Source of the DNA: Planctomycetota bacterium
GTDB lineage: Bacteria; Planctomycetota; UBA1135; UBA2386
Assembly (NCBI GenBank): GCA_016713175.1
Contig: JADJPQ010000002.1
Location: 744,001 to 808,000 of the forward strand
Length of the DNA stretch: 64,000 nucleotides
Direction: 5' to 3'
Part shown: positions 1-7,606 of the stretch, piece after piece
Position numbering within the stretch: position 1 is the first letter of the stretch
Layout: the number at the start of each line of letters is the position of its first letter
Translations under genes and position numbers: made by a program
Notes under the pieces: generated by a model
Database searches by the model: none
The model's input: the letters and a program-made list of their open reading frames with translations, nothing else
What the model was told of the DNA's origin: nothing

Positions 1-397
1 GCCAGCCGGCGACGGGTTGATGGACCAGGAACAGATCGACGTGGCCGCCGAGTTGCGCCGCCGACTCGGCGATCGCGGCGCGGCTGCCAGCCGCCCCGGC
101 CGGATGGTCGATGCCGGGCCAGGCCTTGCTGATGACGAACACGCGGTCACGGGCCAGGCCGGCGACTTCGATGCCGCGAGCGACATGCGGTTCGGTGCCG
201 TAGCCGCGCGCGGTGTCGAGCAGCCGGAAACCCTGGCGCAGCGCCAACGCGACGTAGTCGGTGCCGTGGTCGTGCCGGCCGCGGTCGTTGCCGTCTTCGC
301 GGAAACCGTACTGGGTGCCACAGCCGATCAGCGGCAGGCGCAGACCGGGTTGCAGTTCGACGCCAGGGTCGCAGCCGGGGTCACTGGGCGAGATCAT
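1..397 (-). CDS. Aldo/keto reductase, N-terminal part (cut by left edge)
   Basis: NADPH-dependent carbonyl/alcohol oxidoreductase. Only the first 132 codons are in the window; the rest lies to the left. Read on the minus strand from an ATG at 397, the four catalytic residues of the AKR family are all visible: Asp61 in RLLDTARGYG, Tyr66, Lys91 in FVISKAWPG and His126 in LFLVHQP. The barrel start LPLIGCGTQYGFRE is typical. The start is supported by a CATGAT element six bases upstream. The gene is divergent from the OPT transporter. The substrate cannot be told from this fragment. Confidence 0.85.
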   Translation of the reverse strand, partial: MISPSDPGCDPGVELQPGLRLPLIGCGTQYGFREDGNDRGRHDHGTDYVALALRQGFRLLDTARGYGTEPHVARGIEVAGLARDRVFVISKAWPGIDHPAGAAGSRAAIAESAAQLGGHVDLFLVHQPVAGW

Positions 398-403
398 CCG
401 GGC

Positions 404-409
404 ATCATG
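404..409 (-). promoter_or_regulatory. Putative -10 element (CATGAT), leaderless start
   Basis: On the minus strand CATGAT lies 6 nt before the ATG of the aldo/keto reductase. The spacing puts the transcription start at about the start codon. The same hexamer with the same 6-nt gap precedes the GH95 gene at 18514. Confidence 0.4.
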
Positions 410-507
410 CCAACTGGCGGTGGCAGCGCCGAACGTTGCCTGCGCCACCGACAGAACCGTTGGCCGCCGCGCTTGACCCACCCGACGCGCGGCGCGAGAA
501 CTGTGGA

Positions 508-2361
508 ATGCAGAACCCGCCGCCGCGCCTCGCCGAGTTCACGCTGAAAGCCGTCCTCGCCGGCCTGTTGTTCGGCGTGCTGTTCGGCGCCGCCAACGCC
601 TACCTCGGCCTGAAGGCCGGTCTGACGGTGTCGACGTCGATCCCGATCGCCGTGCTCGCCGCGCTGACGTTCCAGATGTTCCCGAGAAAGGGCACCATCC
701 TGGAGACCAACATGGCGCAGACCGTCGGCTCGGCGTCGAGTTCGCTGGCCGCCGGCACGATCTTCACGATTCCGGCCCTGTTCATGTGGGGCATAGTGCC
801 CGACGTGCTGCAGGTCGGTCTGCTGGCGATGGCCGGCGGCGTGCTCGGCATCCTGGCGATGGTGCCGCTGCGGCGACTGCTGATCGTCCGTGCCGATGCC
901 GAACTGCCGTATCCGGAGGGTCGCGCCTGCGCCGAAGTGCTGCGCGCCACCGCCACTGGCAGCGCCGGTGGGCGTTGGATCGTCTACGGCATCCTGCTGG
1001 CGTTCACGATGAAGATCGCGTTCGGCGCGCTGCACCTGCTGCCCGAGGAGGTCGCGTGGGAACCGTCGTTCCTGCAGAACGGCGGCCTGGCGCTGAAGCT
1101 CTCCCCGGCGCTGCTCGCGGTCGGCTTCATCGTCGGCTATCGCGCCTCGGCGGTGATGGTCGCCGGCGCGGTGCTGGCATCGCTGGTGCTGTACCCGCTG
1201 GTCACCAAGGCCCATCTGGCCGGCCTGCTGGATGGCAAGGTCGAGAACGCCGTGGCGCTGGGCACGACGGCGATCAAGAACCGGTTCCTGCTCTATGTCG
1301 GCGCGGGCGCCGTCGCCGCCGCCGGCCTGTTCACCGTGGTCAAGACCGCGCCGACGATGCTCGCGTCGCTGCAGGCGGTGCTCAGCGGGCTGCGTTCGCA
1401 GGGCCGCGCCGGCGGTGAAGAAGAAGAACGCACCGACCGCGACCTGCCCGGCGCCGTGCTGCTCGGCGGCTTGGCCGCACTGGTCGCGGCGTTGATCCTC
1501 GTGCCGAACATCTTCGCCGGTGACCTGCCCCTCGGTGGCCGGATCGCGGCGGCCATCGGCGTCGCGGTGTTCGGCTTCCTGTTCGTGCCGGTGTCGTCAC
1601 GGCTGGTCGGGGTGATCGGCGTGTCGTCCAACCCGACGTCGGCGATGGCGTTGATCACGCTGGCCGGCACCGCCAGCGTGTTCGCCGCGCTCGGCTGGAA
1701 GGGCGTCGCCGCGCAGGCTGCGGTGTTGACCGTCGGCACCGTCGTCTGCGTGGCAGCGTCGAAGGCCGGCGACATCAGCCAGGACTTGAAGACCGGCTGG
1801 CTGGTCAAAGGCACGCCGGCGCTGCAGCAGTTCGGCCAGTTGATCGCGGCCTGCGTCGCCTGCTGGGTCGTCGCCGCGGTCGTCATCGCGCTGGGCAAGA
1901 CCGAGGGCTTCGGCGAAGGTGGATTGGCGGCACCGCAGGCGCTGCTGATGAAGACGATGGTCGAAGCGGTGCTCGGCGACGTACTGCCGTGGGATTTGCT
2001 GACGATGGGCGCGCTGACCGCCGGCACCGGCATCCTGGTCGGGCTGCCGGCCCTGCCGTTCGCGCTCGGCATCTATCTGCCGCTGTCGACGCTGGCGGCG
2101 GTGTTCGTCGGCGGTTGTGTGCGGCGCTTCGTCGAACGCAAGGGTCCCGGCACGTTCGAGGCCGAGAACGGTGTGTTGTGTGCGTCGGGCTTCGTGGCCG
2201 GCGAAGGTCTGGCCGGCGTCGGCATTGCCGCGTGGGCGTATCTGACCGACGCAGGTCGCGCCAAGCCTCTGCCGTACTCGACCGCCGAAGCATGGCTGGC
2301 GCTGCTGCTGTTCGTGCCGGCGCTGCTGCTGGTCGCGCGTTCGACGCGCAAACCCGCGTAA
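508..2361 (+). CDS. OPT family oligopeptide transporter
   Basis: Polytopic inner-membrane transporter of the OPT superfamily, a family that moves peptides or metal chelates with protons. The protein is 617 aa and almost entirely hydrophobic, with about a dozen or more membrane segments. The family N-terminal signature ANAYLGLKAGLTVSTSIP sits near residue 30, and a later segment reads SSNPTSAMALITLAGT. A further in-frame ATG exists at 436, but the 24 residues it adds are not OPT-like, so ATG 508 is preferred. The last codons overlap one copy of a 26-bp repeat that recurs at 3282. The specific substrate is unknown. Confidence 0.85.
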   Translation: MQNPPPRLAEFTLKAVLAGLLFGVLFGAANAYLGLKAGLTVSTSIPIAVLAALTFQMFPRKGTILETNMAQTVGSASSSLAAGTIFTIPALFMWGIVPDVLQVGLLAMAGGVLGILAMVPLRRLLIVRADAELPYPEGRACAEVLRATATGSAGGRWIVYGILLAFTMKIAFGALHLLPEEVAWEPSFLQNGGLALKLSPALLAVGFIVGYRASAVMVAGAVLASLVLYPLVTKAHLAGLLDGKVENAVALGTTAIKNRFLLYVGAGAVAAAGLFTVVKTAPTMLASLQAVLSGLRSQGRAGGEEEERTDRDLPGAVLLGGLAALVAALILVPNIFAGDLPLGGRIAAAIGVAVFGFLFVPVSSRLVGVIGVSSNPTSAMALITLAGTASVFAALGWKGVAAQAAVLTVGTVVCVAASKAGDISQDLKTGWLVKGTPALQQFGQLIAACVACWVVAAVVIALGKTEGFGEGGLAAPQALLMKTMVEAVLGDVLPWDLLTMGALTAGTGILVGLPALPFALGIYLPLSTLAAVFVGGCVRRFVERKGPGTFEAENGVLCASGFVAGEGLAGVGIAAWAYLTDAGRAKPLPYSTAEAWLALLLFVPALLLVARSTRKPA

Positions 2362-2366
2362 GTCAC
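2341..2366. repeat. 26-bp repeat, copy A
   Basis: This copy contains the OPT stop codon. It matches 3282-3307 at 24 of 26 positions. The two copies flank the UPF0175/DUF3368 toxin-antitoxin pair. Confidence 0.6.
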
Positions 2367-2440
2367 GCTCACAGAGACACGAATGGACCGGCGCCACGCC
2401 GGGGCCGGGGGGCGCACTGCCGTCAGACCCATCGGTCGAG

Positions 2441-2446
2441 TATGCT
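2441..2446 (+). promoter_or_regulatory. Putative -10 element (TATGCT), leaderless start
   Basis: TATGCT lies 6 nt upstream of the ATG at 2453 with no Shine-Dalgarno sequence between, so the UPF0175 antitoxin mRNA probably begins at or near its start codon. Confidence 0.5.
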
Positions 2447-2452
2447 GTTCCC

Positions 2453-2704
2453 ATGCCGACGGCTCAGATCCCCTACGACGCAAAGTTGCTCGTCGCATGC
2501 GGTCGCTCCGCGGACGAGATGGAGCGCGAGTTCCGTCTCGTACTCGGCGCCAAGCTGTATGAACTCGGCCGGTTGTCCCTGGGCCAGGCGGCCGAACTTG
2601 CCGGGCGCAACAAGGCCGACTTCATGTTCGAGTTGGCCCCGCTCGGTGTCTCGATCTTCAATTACGACATCGACGATCTGAAGCACGAAGTTCATGGTCC
2701 GTGA
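2453..2704 (+). CDS. UPF0175 family antitoxin
   Basis: Small 83-aa protein of the UPF0175 family, which typically acts as the antitoxin and DNA-binding partner of a PIN-domain toxin. The diagnostic block YELGRLSLGQAAELAG (residues about 36-51) is a helix-turn-helix-like segment, followed by RNKADFMFELAPLGV and a closing FNYD. The downstream PIN gene starts inside its 3' end, the tight coupling usual for toxin-antitoxin pairs. A TATGCT element immediately upstream indicates its own promoter. The reading frame is intact although the toxin frame is not. Confidence 0.85.
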   Translation: MPTAQIPYDAKLLVACGRSADEMEREFRLVLGAKLYELGRLSLGQAAELAGRNKADFMFELAPLGVSIFNYDIDDLKHEVHGP

Positions 2705-3183
2705 ACGATTCCTGGTCGCGGACGCGAGGTCCTCTGATCGCGCTCGCGACCATCGGCCGGTTCTCGTTCCTGCGCGAACTTGCTGCCGAGGTGCTGGTGC
2801 CGCGCGGTGTTCAGGCTGAGGTTCTCGGTGGCGCGCCTCGTCCGGGGGCCCGAGAAGTCGCCGACGCTACCTGGATTCGGGTCGTCGACGTTCCCGGTGA
2901 ACTCGTAGCGGCTTTTCGACTTGTCGTAGATCAGGGCGAAGCCGAAGCCTTGGCGGTGTCCAGAGCGTACCCGGACGCGCTACTGGTCGTCGACGATCAG
3001 CGGGCCCGTCGCATCGCCAAAGAGCTCGGGCTCCGGCTGACGGGGACTCTCGGCATACTCGACCTGGCGAAACGGGAGGGGTTGATTCCCAGTGTCCGCC
3101 CCGAGGTCGCCCGGCTCCGGGAGTCGGGCTTTCGGATCGACGATGCCTTGGTCAACGCGTTCTTTCTTCGGATTGGCGAATGA
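2694..3183 (+). pseudogene. PIN-domain toxin, DUF3368 family, frameshifted near its start
   Basis: Expected role: a PIN-fold endoribonuclease toxin paired with the UPF0175 protein. From ATG 2694 the frame reads MVRERFLVADA and then breaks. From about 2728 another frame continues as PLIALATIGRFSFLREL and runs to 3183 with good family similarity, including EAEALAVSRAYPDALLVVDD. Removing one G at 2728-2729 restores VADASPLIALATIGR, the conserved PIN opening with its first catalytic Asp. A GTG at 2701 gives an uninterrupted 160-aa frame but replaces that Asp region with unrelated residues. So this is either a true inactivating insertion or a one-base sequence error. Confidence 0.75.
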
Positions 3184-3281
3184 CTCTCGCGGAATCCAAG
3201 CTACCGCCGGCCCATGGTGGCCCGAACTCCCGCCCGCGATTTCGCGAACCTGCCAACCGGTGGCGTCGATCGAACGTGCAG

Positions 3282-3307
3282 TCGACCCGCAAACCCGCGT
3301 AGGTCAC
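3282..3307. repeat. 26-bp repeat, copy B
   Basis: Second copy of the repeat at 2341-2366 (24/26 identical), located between the DUF3368 gene and the kinase-FGE gene. The surrounding 170 bases (3184-3353) hold no recognisable gene. Confidence 0.6.
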
Positions 3308-3353
3308 TTGTCTGGATGATGGTCGGCGCGCAATCTGTCCTCGAGGCGTGCCA

Positions 3354-6167
3354 ATGCATGGACCCAGCCCTGATTCGTCGTCGCCGGACGACCGGCAGGT
3401 GCGCGAGCTGTTCGCGCGTGCGAGTGCATTGCCGCCCGGGGAATGGGATGCGTTCGTCCGGGCCCATGCGCCGAACGCGCAGGTCGCGGCGGCGGTGCTC
3501 GCTCTGCTGGGCGCTGGTGGCGCGAGCCCTGAAGGTCCCGCGGGTGCGGCGCAGGAGGATCGGCGGCAGGCGCTCGATGGATCGGGCACAACCGGCGACT
3601 CGAGCGGGTCCGGTTCGCGCGCCGGGGATCGCGTGCAGTCGACGGCGACCGGCGAGCTGCTGAAGAAGCTGGCGACCGCACCGAAGCTGGACGAGCAGCG
3701 CTACGTGATGGATGGCGAGGTCGGCAAGGGCGGCATGGGCGCGGTGCTGCGGATCCACGACCAGTTCCTGAACCGGCGACTGGCGATGAAGGTGATGCTG
3801 GAGCGATCGACGCCGCGCGACGACGAAGAGCGGCGACTGGCGAACCAGCTGCTCGGTCGGTTCCTGGAGGAAGCGCAGGTCACGAGTCAGCTCGACCATC
3901 CCGGCGTGGTGCCGGTGCACGAACTGGGGCTCGATGCGACCGGCAAGGTGTGGTTCACGATGCGGCTGGTGAAGGGACGCACGGCGAACGAGGTGTTCGC
4001 GGATGCGCTCGCGGAGACGAACGACTGGACGCTGACGCGGGCGCTCGAGGTGATCCTGAAGGTGTGCGACACGATGGCGTATGCGCACGACAAGGGCGTG
4101 CTGCACCGCGATCTGAAGCCGAGCAACGTGATGGTCGGGAGGTTCGGCGAGGTCTATGTGATGGATTGGGGGCTGGCGAAGGTGCTGGGGCAGCAGGATC
4201 GGCACGACCTGCGAATCCGGCGGGATGTCGGCACCGGGGCGTCGCGGCTCGAGACGGCGCGCAAGCGGGACGCGGAGAGCGACGATGGCGCCTCGGTGGT
4301 GTCGATGGACGGGCAGCAGCTCGGCACGCCGAGCTACATGAGTCCGGAGCAGGCGCGCAGTGAGGAACTGGACGGGCGGGCGGATGTGTACTCGATCGGG
4401 GCGATGCTGTACGAGTTGCTGACGGGTCGGCCGCCGTATGTGGTGCCCGGGGTGCGGAAGCCGGCGTACCGGATCCTGGACGAACTGGCGGAGGGGCCAC
4501 CGAAGCGGATCGAGGATGTGCGCAAGGGGGTGCCGGCGGAGCTGGTGGCGATCGTGAACCGGGCGATGGCGCGCGATCGGGAGCGGCGCTACGCGACGGT
4601 GATGGAGCTGGCGGCGGACGTGCGGGCGTTCCTGGCGCAGCGGGCGGTGAAGGCGTATCGCACGGGTGCGATCGTGGAGCTGCGGCTGTGGATGCGGCGC
4701 AATCGGGCGCTGGCGGCGAGTCTGGTGGCGGCGGTGCTGGTGTTGGTGCTCGGGGTCATCGGCACGACGACGTATGCGAACGAGGCCAAGCAGCAGGCGA
4801 CGGAGAACGCGAAGCTGTTGGCTTCGGAGACCGCGGCGAAGCAGGACGCGCTGCAGCAGAAGCAGTTGGTGGATGCGAAGGCGAAGGAACTCGCGTCCAA
4901 GGTCGCGGAGTTCGACCAACTCGCCTTGGTCGTCGACTACGAGCAGTTGCTGGTCGAGGAGGAGCGGTTGGTGCCGGGCTGGCCGGAGCAGGCGCCGGCG
5001 CTGGCGGATTGGGTGGCGCGGGCCGAACGAATGATCGGACGACGGGAGGAGATCGAGCAGGTCGTCACCGAACTGCAGCGGCGGGATCCAGGCGCAGGCG
5101 TCAGCGATGATTCGGCGTCGGCGCAGCGGTTCGTGGCGAAGTCGTTGGGCGAGCTGGTTGGCAGGTTGCCGAAGCTGGCGGAGAAGGTGCCGGATGTGCG
5201 GAAGCGGCAGCGGTGGGCGCAGGTGGTCGGTCCGCTGACGAAGGACCACCCGAAGGCGAAGGTGACGTGGGCGGACGCGCGGGCGGCGATCGCGAAGGCC
5301 GATGGCCAAGTGGCGAGCACGCTGTACGCCGGGCAGGAGATTCCGCTGCGCGACGAGACGGTGTGGGGTCTGGTGCCGATCGGCATGAATCCGCAGTCAC
5401 TGCTGTGGGAGTTCTACGATCTGCGCAGCGCGTGGGATGGCGAGTCGGATCCGGCGGCGCTGGATATCCCGGCATTTGGCGCCGATGGCAGGCTGCAGAT
5501 CACGGGTGCGACGGGGATCGTGTTCGTGCTGTTGCCAAGAGGGACGCTGCCCGAGGGCACGAGGGACGAGGGGTTGGTGAAGAGCGTGCGTCTGGGCGTG
5601 CGTCTCGACCCGTTCTTCTTGGGCAAGTACGAGGTGACGCAGGGGCAGTGGCTGCGTTGGACCGGCAAGAACCCGAGCTACTCGAAGGACCAGGTCAACC
5701 TCGCGTTGCCGGTGGAGCTGGTGAGTTGGTTCGACAGTGAGCCGGTGCTGCGCCGACAGGGTCTGGTGTTGCCGAGTGAGTTGCAGTGGGAATATGGCAT
5801 CCGTGGCGGCACGACGACGCTGTGGTGGACCGGCGACGACGAGAAAGGGATCCTGGCGAACGAGAACATCGGCAGAGGGGCAAAACTGCTCGAAGTCGGG
5901 TCGAAGAGCCCGAATCCGTTCGGGCTCTTCGACATGGGAGGGAACGTGTGGGAGTGGTGCTTCGACGAGTACTCGGCCTACGGAACGGAGCGAGCGGGGG
6001 ATGGACGTCAACCGGAGCCACCGGATGGCGATACGTACCGCTGCTACCGCGGCGGCGCCTTCGGCAGCGTCCCCGGCCTCGCGCGGTCCTTCTTCCGCAA
6101 CGTCAGCTCCCCGGCGTTCCGCCTCGGCTACCTCGGGCTGCGCGCCGCCAGGACATCACCTCGTTGA
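3354..6167 (+). CDS. Transmembrane Ser/Thr protein kinase fused to FGE-sulfatase domain
   Basis: 937-aa fusion. The kinase domain starts near residue 120 with the Gly loop GEVGKGGMGAV, then AMKVM (ATP Lys), LHRDLKPSNVMVG near 250, DWGLAK in place of DFG, and GTPSYMSPEQ. One membrane segment, VAAVLVLVLGVIGTTTYA, lies near residues 458-475 and is followed by a helical, probably coiled-coil region. The last 190 residues are a formylglycine-generating-enzyme-like domain (FFLGKYEVTQGQW, LPSELQWEYGIRGG, GLFDMGGNVWEWC, YRGGAF), probably sensory or binding rather than catalytic. ATG 3354 is preferred over GTG 3348 because GAGG at 3343-3346 is 7 nt upstream. The N-terminal 110 residues are low-complexity. 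Confidence 0.9.
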   Translation: MHGPSPDSSSPDDRQVRELFARASALPPGEWDAFVRAHAPNAQVAAAVLALLGAGGASPEGPAGAAQEDRRQALDGSGTTGDSSGSGSRAGDRVQSTATGELLKKLATAPKLDEQRYVMDGEVGKGGMGAVLRIHDQFLNRRLAMKVMLERSTPRDDEERRLANQLLGRFLEEAQVTSQLDHPGVVPVHELGLDATGKVWFTMRLVKGRTANEVFADALAETNDWTLTRALEVILKVCDTMAYAHDKGVLHRDLKPSNVMVGRFGEVYVMDWGLAKVLGQQDRHDLRIRRDVGTGASRLETARKRDAESDDGASVVSMDGQQLGTPSYMSPEQARSEELDGRADVYSIGAMLYELLTGRPPYVVPGVRKPAYRILDELAEGPPKRIEDVRKGVPAELVAIVNRAMARDRERRYATVMELAADVRAFLAQRAVKAYRTGAIVELRLWMRRNRALAASLVAAVLVLVLGVIGTTTYANEAKQQATENAKLLASETAAKQDALQQKQLVDAKAKELASKVAEFDQLALVVDYEQLLVEEERLVPGWPEQAPALADWVARAERMIGRREEIEQVVTELQRRDPGAGVSDDSASAQRFVAKSLGELVGRLPKLAEKVPDVRKRQRWAQVVGPLTKDHPKAKVTWADARAAIAKADGQVASTLYAGQEIPLRDETVWGLVPIGMNPQSLLWEFYDLRSAWDGESDPAALDIPAFGADGRLQITGATGIVFVLLPRGTLPEGTRDEGLVKSVRLGVRLDPFFLGKYEVTQGQWLRWTGKNPSYSKDQVNLALPVELVSWFDSEPVLRRQGLVLPSELQWEYGIRGGTTTLWWTGDDEKGILANENIGRGAKLLEVGSKSPNPFGLFDMGGNVWEWCFDEYSAYGTERAGDGRQPEPPDGDTYRCYRGGAFGSVPGLARSFFRNVSSPAFRLGYLGLRAARTSPR

Positions 6168-6211
6168 TGCTTCGCTGCTTCACCACTTCGTCCGGAAACC
6201 CGTGGACACAG

Positions 6212-6240
6212 TGGCGATTTTTTTCAGTTTTCGCCATTTT
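6212..6240 (+). terminator. Possible weak terminator after the kinase-FGE gene
   Basis: A 6-bp inverted repeat (TGGCGA at 6212-6217, TCGCCA at 6231-6236) encloses a T-rich loop and is followed by TTTT, about 45 nt after the kinase stop. The stem is short, so the call is weak. Confidence 0.3.
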
Positions 6241-6280
6241 GGTGGTGCAGGGGACGGGAGGCGGGGTCAGGGCAACCCCG

Positions 6281-6702
6281 ATGCGTGCCAAGATCCTCAC
6301 CCTGCGTTTCTCGCCGCAGCTCGGTCGCTTCGACGGCGGTCCGCTGATCGCGCTGCAGCAGAAGGTGGTGCTCGAACAGATGCGCGAGCATCTCGCGGCG
6401 ATCGGCGACGAGACCATGCTGGTCTGCGTGGCCACATGGCGTGAACGCGCACATGCTGACGCCCCTGTCGCATCGCCGTCCGCCGACACGACAACGACGC
6501 CGTCGCCCACGACGCACGTCCAGCACGCGTCGCCCCCATTCACCGGCCCCGCCTCCCGTCGGCGAACTGCGCGCCGACTTCACGCCCGACCAACAAGTCG
6601 TGTTCGACCGCCTGCGCGCCTGGCGCCGCCAGAAGGCCTACGACGAGGGCGCGCCGCCATACGTCATCATGACCAACCGCCAACTCGTCGAACTCAACGC
6701 TC
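6281..6702 (+). pseudogene. Remnant of an HRDC-domain protein, frameshifted and truncated
   Basis: From ATG 6281 the frame reads MRAKILTLRFSPQLGRFDGG and continues to MLVCVATWRE near 6440, which looks like a conserved N-terminal domain. After a Pro/Thr-rich linker the similarity resumes in another frame with FDRLRAWRRQKA and PPYVIMTNRQLVEL (about 6600-6695), a clear HRDC-type helical start (a nucleic-acid-binding domain also found at RecQ C-termini). It then stops abruptly near 6702. At least one frameshift, between about 6440 and 6560, plus loss of the 3' end make this a pseudogene. Confidence 0.55.
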
Positions 6703-6902
6703 GAACACCCAGAAGACATGTTTGGTTGCGCTGGACCGACCACCTGCCGCAGGAAGTCCCGGAGTCATGCTCCGAAGTTTCAGTGAGCACCGCAAGCCAC
6801 TGCAATCACATGCCTTGCGCCAGCGATGAGCACCGCCTTCGGCAAGTTCACGCGCCATCGAGCGCCCACACGCTCCCAACGTGTGCGACAACCAAGTCCG
6901 CG
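6703..6902. other. Non-coding stretch, nothing recognised
   Basis: About 200 bases between the HRDC remnant and the CPBP-like gene. I see no convincing coding frame on either strand and no RNA gene. Confidence 0.4.
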
Positions 6903-7535
6903 TCACCGCGAAGTGAACAGTGCGGCGACGACGTCGACGCCGAGCACCCAGCGATAGAACAGCGCGCCGAGCACGCCATGCGCGATGCCGAGCGGCCACA
7001 GATTGCGATGGCGGAAGAACAGCACGGCGCACCAGGGCCCGAGCACTGCGGTCGCGGCGACGAGCGGCGGATTGGTGAAGTGCACGCACGCGAACCCGAT
7101 CGCGGCGAACGCCAGCAGCAACGGGCGCGGACAACCGAGCGCATCGAGATTGTGCGCGCACAAGGACAGCACCAGGAACTGCTGGGCGATGCCCCAGATC
7201 GGATACGCCAGCAGCGTCCACAGCAGGTGGGTGTCGACGACCAGCAGTTCGCGAAACCAACCGATAGCGACGGCAACCGCGGCGCCGATGCCGAGCAGCC
7301 ATAGTGAGTCGAGCGCACACGCGCGCGCTCCGGCGCGCCGCGTCCCCCACTCGTTGCGCACGTTCGCGTCCCGGCCGCGCCAGAACGCGTAGACCAGCAC
7401 GCACAGGCAGATCGGGATCACGTCGAGCCCACGGATCCCGACCGCCCTGGTCAGCACGAAGTGGGCGACCAGCGCAACCAGCACGAAGGTCAACTCCAGC
7501 CGGGCACGCGGGGCGGCGCCGCGGACGTTGCGCAT
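6903..7535 (-). CDS. CPBP/CAAX-protease-like membrane protein lacking the catalytic Glu pair
   Basis: 210-aa protein with about six membrane segments. Family features are FACVHFTNPPLVAATAVLG and GIAHGVLGALFYRWVLG near the C-terminus, which match motifs 2 and 3 of CPBP (CAAX/ABI) intramembrane metalloproteases. Motif 1, normally EExxxR, is here AQQFLVL within PIWGIAQQFLVLSL, so the glutamates that activate water and bind metal are replaced by Gln. It may therefore be a non-proteolytic paralogue. It is divergent from the methyltransferase, and TAGGAT lies 9 nt upstream of the start. Confidence 0.65.
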   Translation of the reverse strand: MRNVRGAAPRARLELTFVLVALVAHFVLTRAVGIRGLDVIPICLCVLVYAFWRGRDANVRNEWGTRRAGARACALDSLWLLGIGAAVAVAIGWFRELLVVDTHLLWTLLAYPIWGIAQQFLVLSLCAHNLDALGCPRPLLLAFAAIGFACVHFTNPPLVAATAVLGPWCAVLFFRHRNLWPLGIAHGVLGALFYRWVLGVDVVAALFTSR

Positions 7536-7544
7536 GGCGGGGAA

Positions 7545-7550
7545 ATCCTA
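7545..7550 (-). promoter_or_regulatory. Putative -10 element (TAGGAT)
   Basis: Minus-strand TAGGAT, 9 nt before the ATG of the CPBP-like gene. It is back-to-back with the CATACT element of the divergent methyltransferase. Confidence 0.4.
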
Positions 7551-7593
7551 CCGGCCTGGCCGGTCCCTCGACAGCAAGCGGACGGTGCGCCGG

Positions 7594-7599
7594 CATACT
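7594..7599 (+). promoter_or_regulatory. Putative -10 element (CATACT), leaderless start
   Basis: CATACT 7 nt before the ATG at 7607, with no Shine-Dalgarno sequence. It supports choosing 7607 as the start. Confidence 0.4.
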
Positions 7600-7606
7600 C
7601 GCTGCG

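Noticed and set aside
2701..3183. DUF3368 gene as an intact 160-aa protein from GTG 2701
   Set aside because: Its first ten residues are unrelated to the family and lack the catalytic Asp, whereas the neighbouring frame contains the expected VADA opening.
3201..5309. About 700-codon minus-strand frame opposite the kinase-FGE gene
   Set aside because: Composition dominated by Arg, His and Leu; no family motif; the plus-strand kinase is unambiguous.
6260..6280. Hairpin GGGGT...ACCCC before the HRDC remnant, considered as a terminator or riboswitch
   Set aside because: Short stem, no T-run and no conserved riboswitch elements visible.
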